A DNA stretch of 64,000 nucleotides from Paenibacillus chondroitinus NBRC 15376 (GCF_004000765.1 NZ_BILW01000023.1:47480-111479); one strand, 5' to 3'; positions 7,974-16,692 are shown, counted from the stretch's first letter. Translations and numbers: made by a program. The notes: generated from the sequence alone by a model not told the origin.

Positions 7974-8792
7974 TCATTTTAATAGAGACATTAGTTCCTC
8001 ATGGACGGCCGCATTGGAGGCAACCAAACTATCATCGCTTAGGACAAATGTTTTTCCTGCCGCATCGGTTAACAGACCACCCGCTTCCTGCAGAATAACC
8101 ATTCCGGCGGCGACATCCCAAGGATATAGTCCATCATGCCAAAATCCCGTCAATCGCCCTGACGCAACCAAGCATAAATCAAGACTGGCCGCCCCCATGA
8201 TGCGCACGCTCCGGGCTTTGCCTGTCATTCTTCCGATTTGTTCCACGACCACAGAATTTGGCTTCCAGTCCAAAGCGCGGAATCCCGTTGCCAGCAAAGC
8301 TTGGCTGATGTCCTGCTCCTGCCCGACCTGAAGCCTGCGGCCATTGAGAAAAGCCCCGCCCTGCTTTTGACCCGAGTAGAGCTCATTGGTTACAGGATTA
8401 TAAACGACTCCGCCAATCGGAATGCCGTCTTTCACAATTCCAACCGAGATCGCAAAATGCGCGATGTTGTGAATAAAGTTAATCGTGCCGTCAACAGGGT
8501 CGATAATCCATCCGTAGCCTGTTGGCGACTGCTTTAACGTATGGTGGGAATCCTCCCTGCCCCCATCTGTTTCCTCCGATAGGATCCAATGATCCGGATA
8601 AGCATGGTTAATCCGACTGCGCAGCAATTGCTCACTTTGCACATCAACTGCCGTCACCAGATCGGCTTGATTCTTCTTTTCCTGAATGTGCAGCGGCATC
8701 TTCATGAGTTCCATAATCAAATCGCCCGCTTCTTTCACATAACTGATTGCATCTTGCATAATTGCATTCTCATAAGCTTGTTCCTCGTTCAT
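7974..8792 (-). CDS. Inositol-monophosphatase-family phosphatase
   Basis: A 272-residue Mg2+-dependent sugar/inositol phosphatase (SuhB-like fold). Metal ligands are visible: Glu73/Glu74 in ILSEETDGG, Asp98 and Asp101 in WIIDPVDGTINFIH, and the C-terminal WDVAAGMVI. GGAGAAGGAG precedes the ATG. It is the last gene of a run of seven that begins with a secreted C2-domain protein and an AfuABC-like importer, 34 bases behind the YdcZ-like gene. In that setting it could dephosphorylate the imported compound; this is inference, since family members are also housekeeping enzymes. Confidence 0.9.
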   Translation of the reverse strand: MNEEQAYENAIMQDAISYVKEAGDLIMELMKMPLHIQEKKNQADLVTAVDVQSEQLLRSRINHAYPDHWILSEETDGGREDSHHTLKQSPTGYGWIIDPVDGTINFIHNIAHFAISVGIVKDGIPIGGVVYNPVTNELYSGQKQGGAFLNGRRLQVGQEQDISQALLATGFRALDWKPNSVVVEQIGRMTGKARSVRIMGAASLDLCLVASGRLTGFWHDGLYPWDVAAGMVILQEAGGLLTDAAGKTFVLSDDSLVASNAAVHEELMSLLK

Positions 8793-8826
8793 ATGCGCTC
8801 CTTCTCCTAAGCTTTCTCTGTTTGAT

Positions 8827-9270
8827 TTATCTGGATGACTTAATGAAGCAAAGAATACCTGTCATAATAAGTAAAATACTTCCGAATTTCGCTAAAGTAA
8901 TCGGATTTTTCGGCAAACCCATAAGCCCGAAATGATCAATCATCGATGAGGCAACCATTTGCCCGGCAATGATCAGAATAAATACGGGAAGGGTGCCGAT
9001 TTTCCCTGTGGCATAGGAAGTGCTGAACATGATGCCTACACCCAAAACACCAGCTATCACAATCCACGGAATCACATGAAGCTGCAGCGGAGCAGGAGAT
9101 TTCATACGCCATAATAAAAAGGTAGCAAACACGATTTGGATGGCGGAAACACCGATAATCATTCCGTATTGTCCCTGCACTTTCCCGATGTGCGCATTCA
9201 TCATTCCTTGGGTAACGCCCAATAATCCAGCAGAAAAAGCAAGTATGAAGCTGATCTTGTTGACTAACAT
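8827..9270 (-). CDS. YdcZ-family (DUF606) small membrane transporter
   Basis: A 147-residue protein with five hydrophobic helices, of the DMT-like YdcZ family (FILAFSAGLLGVTQGMMNAHIG at the start, PVFILIIAGQMVASSMIDHFGL in the fourth helix). Members occur as single or paired half-size transporters; the substrate is unknown. It is 18 bases after the metallo-hydrolase gene and 34 before the phosphatase gene, so it belongs to the same transcript. Confidence 0.8.
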   Translation of the reverse strand: MLVNKISFILAFSAGLLGVTQGMMNAHIGKVQGQYGMIIGVSAIQIVFATFLLWRMKSPAPLQLHVIPWIVIAGVLGVGIMFSTSYATGKIGTLPVFILIIAGQMVASSMIDHFGLMGLPKNPITLAKFGSILLIMTGILCFIKSSR

Positions 9271-9288
9271 TCGCTTATCTCCTTTTAA

Positions 9289-10233
9289 TTAAAAGCCAAT
9301 CTCAATGGGCAATGATCCATTAACAATCCGGCAAGTCTTCCCTCTGTCGTAACTCCCTGTCAAATAAAAAGCGGCATCCGTCTCAGAGCGGAGCTCTTCC
9401 CATTCTCCCTTCAGCACATGTGAGCGTCCGATACTGACAGGAATGATGCAGTGTTCAGGCTGAATCCATGCGAGAATGCGGGCATTAAAGCCGTCATCCA
9501 TCCCATGATGGGAAACTTTCCAAATGCTGCACGTAAGATCTGTCCGCTGTGCCAGCCGTTCCCATCCCGGTTCTAATTGATCCCCTCCGAATAAAACGCT
9601 CGACTGCGACTCTCCTTCGCTGCTAAGTCGATAAACGGAGCTATCATGATTAGATAAATCAAAAAAACGCGGTAAATTCTCTTTAAACCCATTGTCCTCA
9701 GCTTCATCATCTGAGAGAGCTTTCAAGAGCATCTCGTAGGCTGGAAGTGGATCTCCTTCCCAGGGATATAATTGGGTTAAGGTGATGCCTCCCTCCGACC
9801 AAATGGTCGACTGATCGCTTGATCCATACGCGCTGCGCCATTTAATCTCTGTCCCCTGTTCAATTAAAACCTGAATCAATTCCAGATAAGTGGCCAGCAT
9901 GCGGTATACTCGATTAGTAAAATCGTCCCTTAGCTCTTCGACCAGCTCCACCGGTGGCAGCACAAAGGGCTCATACGGCAAAACGGCTTGGACGACCGAC
10001 TTGGCTCTTGCTACATCCAGAAGCCCGTTGACATGGTCTTCATGAATATGTGTAAGCAGCATCCACTCCAGCTGATCAACGTCATTGCGGTTCATCCAGG
10101 ACAAGGGATGATCTTGCTCTTCGGAGAACGTACCGTCCCCTCCGTCAATTAAGCAAACACCGCCGGAAGGCAGCCTGATCAGATGAGCATCCCCCCACCC
10201 GACATTCAGGAATTGAACTTTCGTATTCAACAT
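9289..10233 (-). CDS. Metallo-beta-lactamase-fold hydrolase (ComEC-type domain)
   Basis: A 314-residue cytoplasmic protein with a free-standing ComEC/Rec2-like metallo-hydrolase domain. Metal-binding motifs: LLTHIHEDHVNG (THxHxDH), FGGDQLEPGW (motif Asp), and KVSHHGMDDGF (SHHG). No signal peptide or membrane segment. It begins 14 bases after the ABC ATPase stop and so is transcribed with the importer. It could act on a phosphodiester or other ester, fitting a phosphate-compound pathway, but the family is broad. Confidence 0.8.
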   Translation of the reverse strand: MLNTKVQFLNVGWGDAHLIRLPSGGVCLIDGGDGTFSEEQDHPLSWMNRNDVDQLEWMLLTHIHEDHVNGLLDVARAKSVVQAVLPYEPFVLPPVELVEELRDDFTNRVYRMLATYLELIQVLIEQGTEIKWRSAYGSSDQSTIWSEGGITLTQLYPWEGDPLPAYEMLLKALSDDEAEDNGFKENLPRFFDLSNHDSSVYRLSSEGESQSSVLFGGDQLEPGWERLAQRTDLTCSIWKVSHHGMDDGFNARILAWIQPEHCIIPVSIGRSHVLKGEWEELRSETDAAFYLTGSYDRGKTCRIVNGSLPIEIGF

Positions 10234-10247
10234 AAGAATTTCCCCCT

Positions 10248-11351
10248 TTATCGTTCGTTTGTCGTTGTATCCTTCTCAAATGGCAGCAAATGAATGTGAT
10301 GCTTATCCAACGCCAGATGCACCGTTCCCTCCAAATACCCTCGCATGCTAGGACTTGAGTCATCGACAATCCATTGCAGCGGAGCGTCATTGATCCAATA
10401 ACGGATCATGCGCCCCAGGAAGCTGCTTCTCTGAATGACGCCGCTCCAAACATTGTGACCTTCCGTCGTCTTATCGACGAAGGAGATGCATTCCGGTCGG
10501 ATGACAACCGTCACCCGGTCACCTATCCGAAAGCGGTAATCGCTTCGATAAACGCGAAATACGGTGGTTCCGCATTTTACAATCAAATCCTCGCCTTCTT
10601 CAGCCGCTACTTCGCCCTCTATAAAATTAGCCGTACCAACAAAATCGGCAACAAACTTGCTTTCCGGTTTAAAGTAAATATCCCAAGGTGTCCCCACCTG
10701 CCCGATACGCCCCTTGTTAAACACAGCGATTCGATCCGAAATCGATAACGCTTCATCTTGATCATGCGTAACAAAGATAGCGGTAATGCCCAATCGTTGC
10801 TGCAGCTCTCTTAATTCATCTCTGACTTCAACTCTCATTTTGGCATCCAAATTGCTGAGCGGTTCATCCATTAACAGCACTTTCTGCCCCATAACGAGTG
10901 CCCTCGCAAAAGCAACGCGCTGCTGTTGTCCTCCGCTTAGCGCTCTAGGGATCCTGTCATGCAGCCCTTGAAGCCCGAACATGCTGAGCATGGCATCGAC
11001 TTTGTCCTTCACTTCTTGCCTAGTCGGCCTCTGCAGCTTTAAACCGTAAGCAATATTCTCAAAGACGGTCATATGAGGGAATAAGGCATACTCCTGAAAC
11101 ACAAGCGGTGTATTCCGTTTATATACAGGCAGCTCATTCATATTTTTACCTTCTATAAAAATGTTACCGGCATCCGGTTCGTGGAATCCGGCAATCAGCC
11201 GCATCAACGTCGTTTTGCCGCAACCGCTTGGCCCTAGGAGTGTTGTGAAACTGCCTGCGGGAATATCAAGAGACACTTGACTGATGGCGTCGAAGTCTCC
11301 GAACTTTTTTGAAACATTGACGATTTGGATCATCGGTTTCTCCGTGTTCAT
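10248..11351 (-). CDS. ABC transporter ATPase (AfuC/PotA-like)
   Basis: A 367-residue ATP-binding subunit of an importer. Walker A GPSGCGKTT, Q-loop FQEYALF, signature LSGGQQQRVAFARAL, Walker B VLLMDEPLSNLD, H-loop THDQDEAL, and a C-terminal TOBE-like regulatory domain from about residue 240. The ATG is chosen with GGAGG six bases upstream; an upstream GTG abutting the permease stop lacks one. It pairs with a fused permease and a FbpA/AfuA-type binding protein. Related systems carry iron, 2-aminoethylphosphonate or hexose phosphates, so the substrate is not fixed by sequence alone. Confidence 0.9.
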   Translation of the reverse strand: MNTEKPMIQIVNVSKKFGDFDAISQVSLDIPAGSFTTLLGPSGCGKTTLMRLIAGFHEPDAGNIFIEGKNMNELPVYKRNTPLVFQEYALFPHMTVFENIAYGLKLQRPTRQEVKDKVDAMLSMFGLQGLHDRIPRALSGGQQQRVAFARALVMGQKVLLMDEPLSNLDAKMRVEVRDELRELQQRLGITAIFVTHDQDEALSISDRIAVFNKGRIGQVGTPWDIYFKPESKFVADFVGTANFIEGEVAAEEGEDLIVKCGTTVFRVYRSDYRFRIGDRVTVVIRPECISFVDKTTEGHNVWSGVIQRSSFLGRMIRYWINDAPLQWIVDDSSPSMRGYLEGTVHLALDKHHIHLLPFEKDTTTNER

Positions 11352-11363
11352 GGTTTCCTCCAC

Positions 11364-13043
11364 TTATAGTTCTATCGATCTGCCCTGCTTCTTCAAGAAA
11401 AACTGTGCTGCCAACAGCACTGTGAAAGCGATGGAAATCAGCACAACCGTAAAGGCCGATGCGCTTCCCCAAGCCCCGTTCTGCACTAATCCAAGAATGG
11501 ACACCGTACCTACGGAAGTTTTCGCCGAATAAATGAAAATAATAACGCTCAAACAGGTAACGGATCGCAGAAAAGACACGACAATCCCCGAGATAAACGG
11601 TCCTTTCAACAAAGGAAGCACAATTTTCCTGAAGGTAGCGAAACTGCTTGCGCCGAGATTAAGTGAAGCTTCTTCCAGCGCTCCGCTGATCTGCTGAAGA
11701 CCCGCCAGACTGGCGCTATAGCAGGTCGGTAAATTCCAGAACATGAGGGCAAGAACCATAATGAGAGACGTTCCCGAAATCATCAGCGGTTTCTCATTAA
11801 AGGCCATTGCAAAACCAAGCCCTAAGAATACGCCCGGCACAGCTCCCGGCAATATCGTCAAGAAATCAAGCAGTCGGTTGATGCCAATACGCTTCCTTTG
11901 CACAATATAAGCTAATGGCAGGGCAAAGAATCCGGCCGCTAACGATGCAAACAAAGCAAATTTCAAGCTGTTGAAAATTTCTCGTCCTTTGGCCTCCACA
12001 TAAAGGAGATTTTGCAGCGTGAAGGACCAGTCAAATCCCCAAGTCTTGGTGAAAGCTCCATAAAACAGAACCCCATAGACCGAAAGAACGATGACCGTGA
12101 CGAGCATGCAGAAAGCGAATAGCCCCCATTTCACCGCAAAAGGCAGTGGAAAATGTTCCAGTGAAGATTCTTTACCTGTCACGGTGATGTAGGAACGTTT
12201 TCCTACCCATGCCCTGTTCCAAATAAAGAGACCAACTGCGGGAACCAGCAGCGCGGTTGAGAGCACAGCAGCCGAATTTAAATCGAACATCCCCGACATT
12301 TGCATATAAGCCTCTGTTGGAAGAACCGTAAAGTTCCCGGCTATGATCATGGGATTCCCAAAGTCAGCCAGAACATTCATGGCTGTAATTAAGGCTCCGC
12401 CTGCAATACCCGGCCTGCACAGAGGAAGAAAAACTTGTTTGAAAACTTGCCAATGAGAGGCTCCAAGATTATATGCGGCATACTCCAAATTGGTGGAAGT
12501 AGACTTGAGCACACCGTGAATAACCGCATAAGCATATGGAAAAAAAGTCATCGTTTGAACTAGCCAAAGCCCATGCCAGCCGTAGATATCTATATTAACG
12601 TGCAGCACATATTTTGAAATAATTCCCTGCCTGCCGAAGAGCAGGATGTAGGATAAAGCAACAATGAATGGAGGTGAAACAATCGGCAAAATCGTTATAA
12701 ATTTAAAGAGTCCTTTGAAAGGAACTTTCAGCCTTGTGATCGTGTAGGCAAAAATAAACGCAATGACCGTACATGAAACGGTTGAGATAGCTGTCATGAA
12801 TAAACTGTTTAGAGCTGCATGATACCATCTGGAGAACGTAAAAAGTTTAAAATAATCCTCCGGGCGAGTGAAGCTTAGCACCTTCAGAATGGGCCAAATG
12901 ACAAAAAAACATGTGATCAGAATGATCGCTGCCACCCCCAACGCTAGGGCAGGTTCATTCCGCAACCTCTTTATTTCCGACCAGGTATCTTTGACAGTAG
13001 ATGAAATCAAATCTTTCCACACCTTTCGGTTATAAGCATGCAC
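11364..13043 (-). CDS. ABC transporter permease, two fused domains (AfuB/FbpB-like)
   Basis: A 559-residue protein with two copies of the BPD-type permease domain, about 12 membrane helices. Each half has an EAA loop: EYAAYNLGASHWQVFKQVF in the first and EEASLNLGASSFATFRKIV in the second, the docking site for the ATPase. Such fused permeases are typical of iron/phosphonate/sugar-phosphate importers. The start is uncertain: GTG at 13043 directly follows the Shine-Dalgarno-like GGGAGG, and a second in-frame GTG lies at 13022. An out-of-frame ATG between them opens a 10-codon frame. The ribosome site is inside a hairpin (next entry). Confidence 0.88.
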   Translation of the reverse strand: MHAYNRKVWKDLISSTVKDTWSEIKRLRNEPALALGVAAIILITCFFVIWPILKVLSFTRPEDYFKLFTFSRWYHAALNSLFMTAISTVSCTVIAFIFAYTITRLKVPFKGLFKFITILPIVSPPFIVALSYILLFGRQGIISKYVLHVNIDIYGWHGLWLVQTMTFFPYAYAVIHGVLKSTSTNLEYAAYNLGASHWQVFKQVFLPLCRPGIAGGALITAMNVLADFGNPMIIAGNFTVLPTEAYMQMSGMFDLNSAAVLSTALLVPAVGLFIWNRAWVGKRSYITVTGKESSLEHFPLPFAVKWGLFAFCMLVTVIVLSVYGVLFYGAFTKTWGFDWSFTLQNLLYVEAKGREIFNSLKFALFASLAAGFFALPLAYIVQRKRIGINRLLDFLTILPGAVPGVFLGLGFAMAFNEKPLMISGTSLIMVLALMFWNLPTCYSASLAGLQQISGALEEASLNLGASSFATFRKIVLPLLKGPFISGIVVSFLRSVTCLSVIIFIYSAKTSVGTVSILGLVQNGAWGSASAFTVVLISIAFTVLLAAQFFLKKQGRSIEL

Positions 13044-13075
13044 CTCCTCCCGCCGATTGGCCGCAGGAGGAGGTG
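13041..13075 (-). promoter_or_regulatory. Hairpin hiding the permease ribosome-binding site
   Basis: Between the binding-protein and permease genes the minus strand folds as CACCTCCTCC / GGAGGAGGTG, 10 perfect pairs plus two more near the loop. The 3' arm is the Shine-Dalgarno AGGAGGTG of the permease. No U-run follows, so it is not a terminator. Likely effects are lower translation of the permease and protection of the binding-protein mRNA end. Confidence 0.7.
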
Positions 13076-13097
13076 TACAAGCTTTTCCTTTACAACA

Positions 13098-14210
13098 TTA
13101 TTTGCCTGTCATTTCAGTAAATTTCTTCACAACATCTGCTTTCATCTGAGCAGCTTTATCTCTGTCATAGTTGACCAATTTGACATCCTCAATCTTGATC
13201 ATACCGTCTGGTGGCGCTACATCTTTTCTTACAGAATAACGATTAGACATCTTCGTATTCATTTCCCCAACCGGTTTGGTTAACAACCAGTCCACGAATT
13301 TCTTCGCATTCTCTGTATTCGCTCCACCCTTAACTACACCAACACCGCCGATTTCAAAAGCCGTTTGCTCAGGAACGATAACTTTAATCGGGTAACCCTT
13401 TTGAGCTGATTTAACGATATCATGCGCCCATGACATACCAGCTACAAACTCGCCAGTCGCAGTAAGCGTAATCCCGTCCCCTGCTGCTGGTGTATAATGA
13501 TGAACATTTGCATTTAGCTTTTTCAAATAGTCCCAGCCTTTTTCTTCTCCCAAACGGAACAACTGGTCAGCCACGAAGATATAACCGCCGCCCGCTGTCG
13601 CCGGATTGGACGTAAGGAATAGGCCTTTATAGTTAGGATCGAGCAGATCGTCCCATGTCGCCGGCTCTTTCACACCTTTTGGCGCAAGCTCTTTTTGGAA
13701 TCTGTCTTTGTTCAGAACGATACCGAGAACGCCCATGTACCAACCTTGCCAGTAGCCCTTCGGATCGTTAAAACGAGCTTCGATATCCTTAGCATTAGGA
13801 GATGTGTACTTCTCAAGCAAACCCTGCTGAGCAAGCGGCTCGTAGAATTCGACCGAACCTCCTACAAAGATATCTGCTTTAGGCGCAGCCTTTTCAGCTT
13901 GAATGCGCGTACTCGCTTCACCAGCACCGCTTAAACGCAAGTATTCAATCTCAATGCCCGTATCTTCTTTGAACTTCTTTTGAATTTGTACGATATCATC
14001 TTCATTTAATGCTGCGTAGACAACCAGTTTCTTCGACTCCGGTGCTTTCGTCTCTTTCGCTGGCTCACTGCTCGCCGTGCTGGCTGGCGTTGATGTTGGT
14101 GAACTGGCTGTCTTGCTGCCACCAGCTCCACACCCTGATAAAACAGTGGTTAGCATGAAAGAAGCTGCTAATAACAAACTTACAGTACGTGCTTTCGGTT
14201 TCAGAAACAT
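13098..14210 (-). CDS. ABC transporter substrate-binding lipoprotein (FbpA/AfuA/PhnS-like)
   Basis: A 370-residue extracellular binding protein. Lipoprotein signal with LSGCGAGG, then a Ser/Thr/Pro linker, then the class II binding fold beginning LVVYAALNEDDIVQIQKKF. Family motifs: TGIEIEYLRLSGAGE, KADIFVGGSVEFYEPL, GWYMGVLGIVLNKDRF, PATWDDLLDPNYKG. The ATG is six bases after AGGAGG; an ATG six bases earlier abuts the Shine-Dalgarno and is unlikely. The fold is shared by iron, phosphonate and hexose-phosphate binders. The iron-ligand tyrosine pair is not evident (NRYSV only), favouring a non-iron ligand; this is inference. Confidence 0.88.
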   Translation of the reverse strand: MFLKPKARTVSLLLAASFMLTTVLSGCGAGGSKTASSPTSTPASTASSEPAKETKAPESKKLVVYAALNEDDIVQIQKKFKEDTGIEIEYLRLSGAGEASTRIQAEKAAPKADIFVGGSVEFYEPLAQQGLLEKYTSPNAKDIEARFNDPKGYWQGWYMGVLGIVLNKDRFQKELAPKGVKEPATWDDLLDPNYKGLFLTSNPATAGGGYIFVADQLFRLGEEKGWDYLKKLNANVHHYTPAAGDGITLTATGEFVAGMSWAHDIVKSAQKGYPIKVIVPEQTAFEIGGVGVVKGGANTENAKKFVDWLLTKPVGEMNTKMSNRYSVRKDVAPPDGMIKIEDVKLVNYDRDKAAQMKADVVKKFTEMTGK

Positions 14211-14276
14211 TTCCATCCTCCTAGATGTGTTCTCTTTCGTATATTTGGTTTGAATCGACTTACTCCTGCAATAACC

Positions 14277-15611
14277 CTATTGCGCAGTTACCGTAGCTGT
14301 AACCTTGGCTTGTCCATTACTTGTCAGTGCATCTGTCCAAGATTTGGTAGTTCCTGGCGCTACAATCGCTGATACATATCCCATATCGTCATCACCGGAA
14401 GTTCCGTCTGAATCATAGACATGGATTTCAACATTGGTATTTGATGGTTTCGCAACATAGACGGTGTTGTAGTTTTCTGAGAAGTTAGCTCCGAATTCAG
14501 CGTCGTTAGCACCAAAAGCTATATTGTACACTTGATTTTTAGGTGCATCATTTTTCTTCCAGAACCTGGCATCCGTCTGTCCTTGGCCGTTGACATAAGC
14601 TTTAATGTAGATATCGCTTTTACCGCCGAACGGATCGCGATCTTCAAGACTTTGCGTATTCTGGAGAACTATTTTATGAGAGTAGTAAGGATTAAACACA
14701 TAGGTATGCGAGAAATTACCGAGACCATTCAGGTGCACATCGACTTGATGAGCCGGATCAGACCAGTTCATCCCCTGTAATGCTGGGCCATCATCGCTAT
14801 CGTCCCATCCCCATGGGGCATTCGCTGAATTAGCCGTATTGTTATCTCCTGCAAAGGTCCCCCAAGAAGCGAAAATGTTAGGGTCATTCCGGCGGCTCCA
14901 AAGATCTCCCCACTCGATTAAGGCATAGCCGTAATGGTTCGTATAGCTGCCTGATGTATTCGTCGGAAACTGCGCTACACCCGTGTAATCGTAGACAATA
15001 CCATCTCCGCCTGGTGCGCTTGATCCGTCGTAAGCTTTGACGCCATGCCCACCGCTAGGACTCTGTCCATTCGCCTGACAAAACACCATGGGATGACTTC
15101 CGTTGAAGAGAACGCCACCGTCAACGTTATCAGAACCAGAGGTAATGTTAGGATCATTCGTGTAATCGTACCATTGATTATGTGCCATGGTTTCCATCAG
15201 CTGGAACGAACCATAATTGGATCCATCCTTCTTGATGACTAGGAATAGGCCTTCAAGGTCATTTTCGTGGGCATCAAGCGGTCTAGTGTAAGCATCATCT
15301 CTTGCATGGAACAAGTCGTATTCGATAAAGTAATGCGTTGTCGTTTCGGACACTTTATAGTAGACATACGCATTCTCATTGTAATTGGAGAGATTATCCC
15401 AGTTATTCCGAGCCAAATAATCGCCGTCATAGTTGAAATTGGTAATAAAATCTGCCCTTACATCAAGATCAGCATTCACATCCTGGTAAATCTGAGGTGC
15501 CCAGTAGGCAGCCAGCTCTGAGTAACTTGCAGCATGAGTGGTGCTCGCACTAGTGAAGAAAGGAACCGCCAAAGTTAAAATCGACATTAGACCTAACATT
15601 TTTTTCCTCAT
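14277..15611 (-). CDS. Secreted protein with C-terminal C2-like domain, unknown
   Basis: A 444-residue exported protein. Signal peptide with cleavage likely after THA (residue 27). The N-terminal domain (about 30-310) is Asn/Asp/Tyr-rich with HENDLEGLF at residues 115-123 and GSHPMVFCQ at 172-179, weakly recalling the His/Asp site of NPP1- and Vps62-like domains. Residues 321-420 look like a C2 domain: DPFGGKSDIYIKAYV followed by VYDSDGTSGDDDMGY, giving calcium-ligand-type Asp326, Asp333, Asp400, Asp402 and Asp408. It is the first gene of the importer operon, 66 bases upstream of the binding protein, and faces a GntR gene. An enzyme acting on lipid or polymer surfaces is plausible but unproven. 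Confidence 0.75.
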   Translation of the reverse strand: MRKKMLGLMSILTLAVPFFTSASTTHAASYSELAAYWAPQIYQDVNADLDVRADFITNFNYDGDYLARNNWDNLSNYNENAYVYYKVSETTTHYFIEYDLFHARDDAYTRPLDAHENDLEGLFLVIKKDGSNYGSFQLMETMAHNQWYDYTNDPNITSGSDNVDGGVLFNGSHPMVFCQANGQSPSGGHGVKAYDGSSAPGGDGIVYDYTGVAQFPTNTSGSYTNHYGYALIEWGDLWSRRNDPNIFASWGTFAGDNNTANSANAPWGWDDSDDGPALQGMNWSDPAHQVDVHLNGLGNFSHTYVFNPYYSHKIVLQNTQSLEDRDPFGGKSDIYIKAYVNGQGQTDARFWKKNDAPKNQVYNIAFGANDAEFGANFSENYNTVYVAKPSNTNVEIHVYDSDGTSGDDDMGYVSAIVAPGTTKSWTDALTSNGQAKVTATVTAQ

Positions 15612-15707
15612 TTAAAATGCCCCTCCGTGAAATCAAATTATTTTCATTCAACATCCTGTCACCCTATGATTAGCAAGTCCTCCTTCCTTCCCCGATGCGT
15701 ATCATGC

Positions 15708-15716
15708 TGTCTGACA
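15708..15716. promoter_or_regulatory. GntR-type box at the operon start
   Basis: TGTCTGACA, near-palindromic, located at the expected start point of the promoter that reads into the C2-protein gene. The same word, inverted, is in front of the GntR gene. Confidence 0.65.
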
Positions 15717-15722
15717 TCTAAA

Positions 15723-15752
15723 ATTATAGGTAAGATATCTCGTTTGTGTCAA
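15723..15752 (-). promoter_or_regulatory. Consensus sigma-A promoter of the C2/importer operon
   Basis: Minus strand: -35 TTGACA and -10 TATAAT, both perfect consensus, 18-bp spacer. The start point falls within the GntR box, so repressor binding would block it. Confidence 0.85.
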
Positions 15753-15843
15753 TCAATCCAATGTTAAGTAATTGTGTAGATAAATGGCTTGATTTTGCTA
15801 ATAATATGGCTTAACTAGTCTTTCAAATTTCAAAAAATGTGAT

Positions 15844-15864
15844 ACACTATTGTTGTCAGACAGC
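15844..15864 (+). promoter_or_regulatory. GntR box (15854-15862) and -10 of the GntR gene
   Basis: TACACT (-10) followed after four bases by TGTCAGACAGC. The box again overlaps the expected start point, implying autoregulation. The -35 (TTTCAA, 17 bases upstream) is weak. Confidence 0.6.
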
Positions 15865-15926
15865 TTTGAATTTTATGTAAACGTTGAACATACCATCATC
15901 AACCTATAGAGAGGAATCGCTGAAAT

Positions 15927-16640
15927 TTGGAGAAAAAGCTGCTTTATCTCAGAGTCAAAGAAGAGATTGAACGAAGCATCAACGAAGGCGAGCTTAAGCC
16001 GGGAGACAAGCTTCCGTCTGAGCCGGAGCTCGCCAAGAAATACGAGGTAAGCCGCCCTACACTCCGGGAAGCGCTCAAGATGCTTCAGCGGGAGAAGGTG
16101 CTCATAAGTAAAAACGGTGTCGGGACCTACGTCAACAATCGTCCGGATTTCATTATCAATCCCCTTAGCAAGCTGCAAAGCGTGGGTCAAATGATCAAAA
16201 ATGAGGGGTATATCGAAAGCGAATTAGACATCAAGATCTACACAAGAGAGCCTGAGGAAGATTGGAGAAAACAACTGCAAATCGATGATGAGGAAAAGGT
16301 TGTCATTTTGGAGCGTTCGCGAACAGCAAATGGCAAGAAAGTGGCATTTTATTATAATATTTTCCCGCAGAGCTTGGTCGCAGGTCATTTTGAGGGGGAA
16401 TTTTCCGGAGCTATCTTTGATTTCTTAAAGAGCAGAATGGGCATCAACATCGCTTACGCCATCACCGAAATTTGCGCGTTAAGCAGCTCCGAAGAAATGG
16501 ATCAGAATGCAGTGAACGTGCTCGGCAATGAAATTTTATTATTAAAACAGCTGCATTTCGATGAAGAGGATCGCCCCGTCTTCTATTCGCTGGACTATTT
16601 GAAGAATAGCGTTTTTAAATTTTTTATTAAACGTGAATAG
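15927..16640 (+). CDS. GntR/UTRA-family transcriptional regulator
   Basis: A 237-residue regulator: winged helix at residues 6-70 (LRVKEEIERSINEGELKPGD, LPSEPELAKKYEVSRPTLRE) and a UTRA effector domain (about 85-235; LERSRTANGKKVAFYYNIFP). The start is a TTG. It is divergent from the C2-protein/importer operon and both sides carry the TGTCTGACA word. UTRA regulators sense small molecules, often sugar phosphates, amino sugars or phosphonates, matching the importer type. It ends just before a bidirectional terminator. Confidence 0.9.
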   Translation: MEKKLLYLRVKEEIERSINEGELKPGDKLPSEPELAKKYEVSRPTLREALKMLQREKVLISKNGVGTYVNNRPDFIINPLSKLQSVGQMIKNEGYIESELDIKIYTREPEEDWRKQLQIDDEEKVVILERSRTANGKKVAFYYNIFPQSLVAGHFEGEFSGAIFDFLKSRMGINIAYAITEICALSSSEEMDQNAVNVLGNEILLLKQLHFDEEDRPVFYSLDYLKNSVFKFFIKRE

Positions 16641-16650
16641 AAACGAAAAA

Positions 16651-16692
16651 GACGTATGTTCCTGTCCCTCTTTTGCGACAAGAATATACGTC
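16651..16692. terminator. Bidirectional terminator between gntR and HesB-like gene
   Basis: GACGTAT..TTC.TGTC / GACA.GAA..ATACGTC, a long stem with two mismatches. U-rich tails: ATTTCATT on + and CTTTTTCGTTT on -. Confidence 0.75.

Noticed and set aside
13098..14210. Assigning the importer as ferric-iron uptake (FbpABC)
   Set aside because: No Fur-type box was seen and the usual tyrosine pair is not evident; phosphatase neighbours fit an organic phosphate better.
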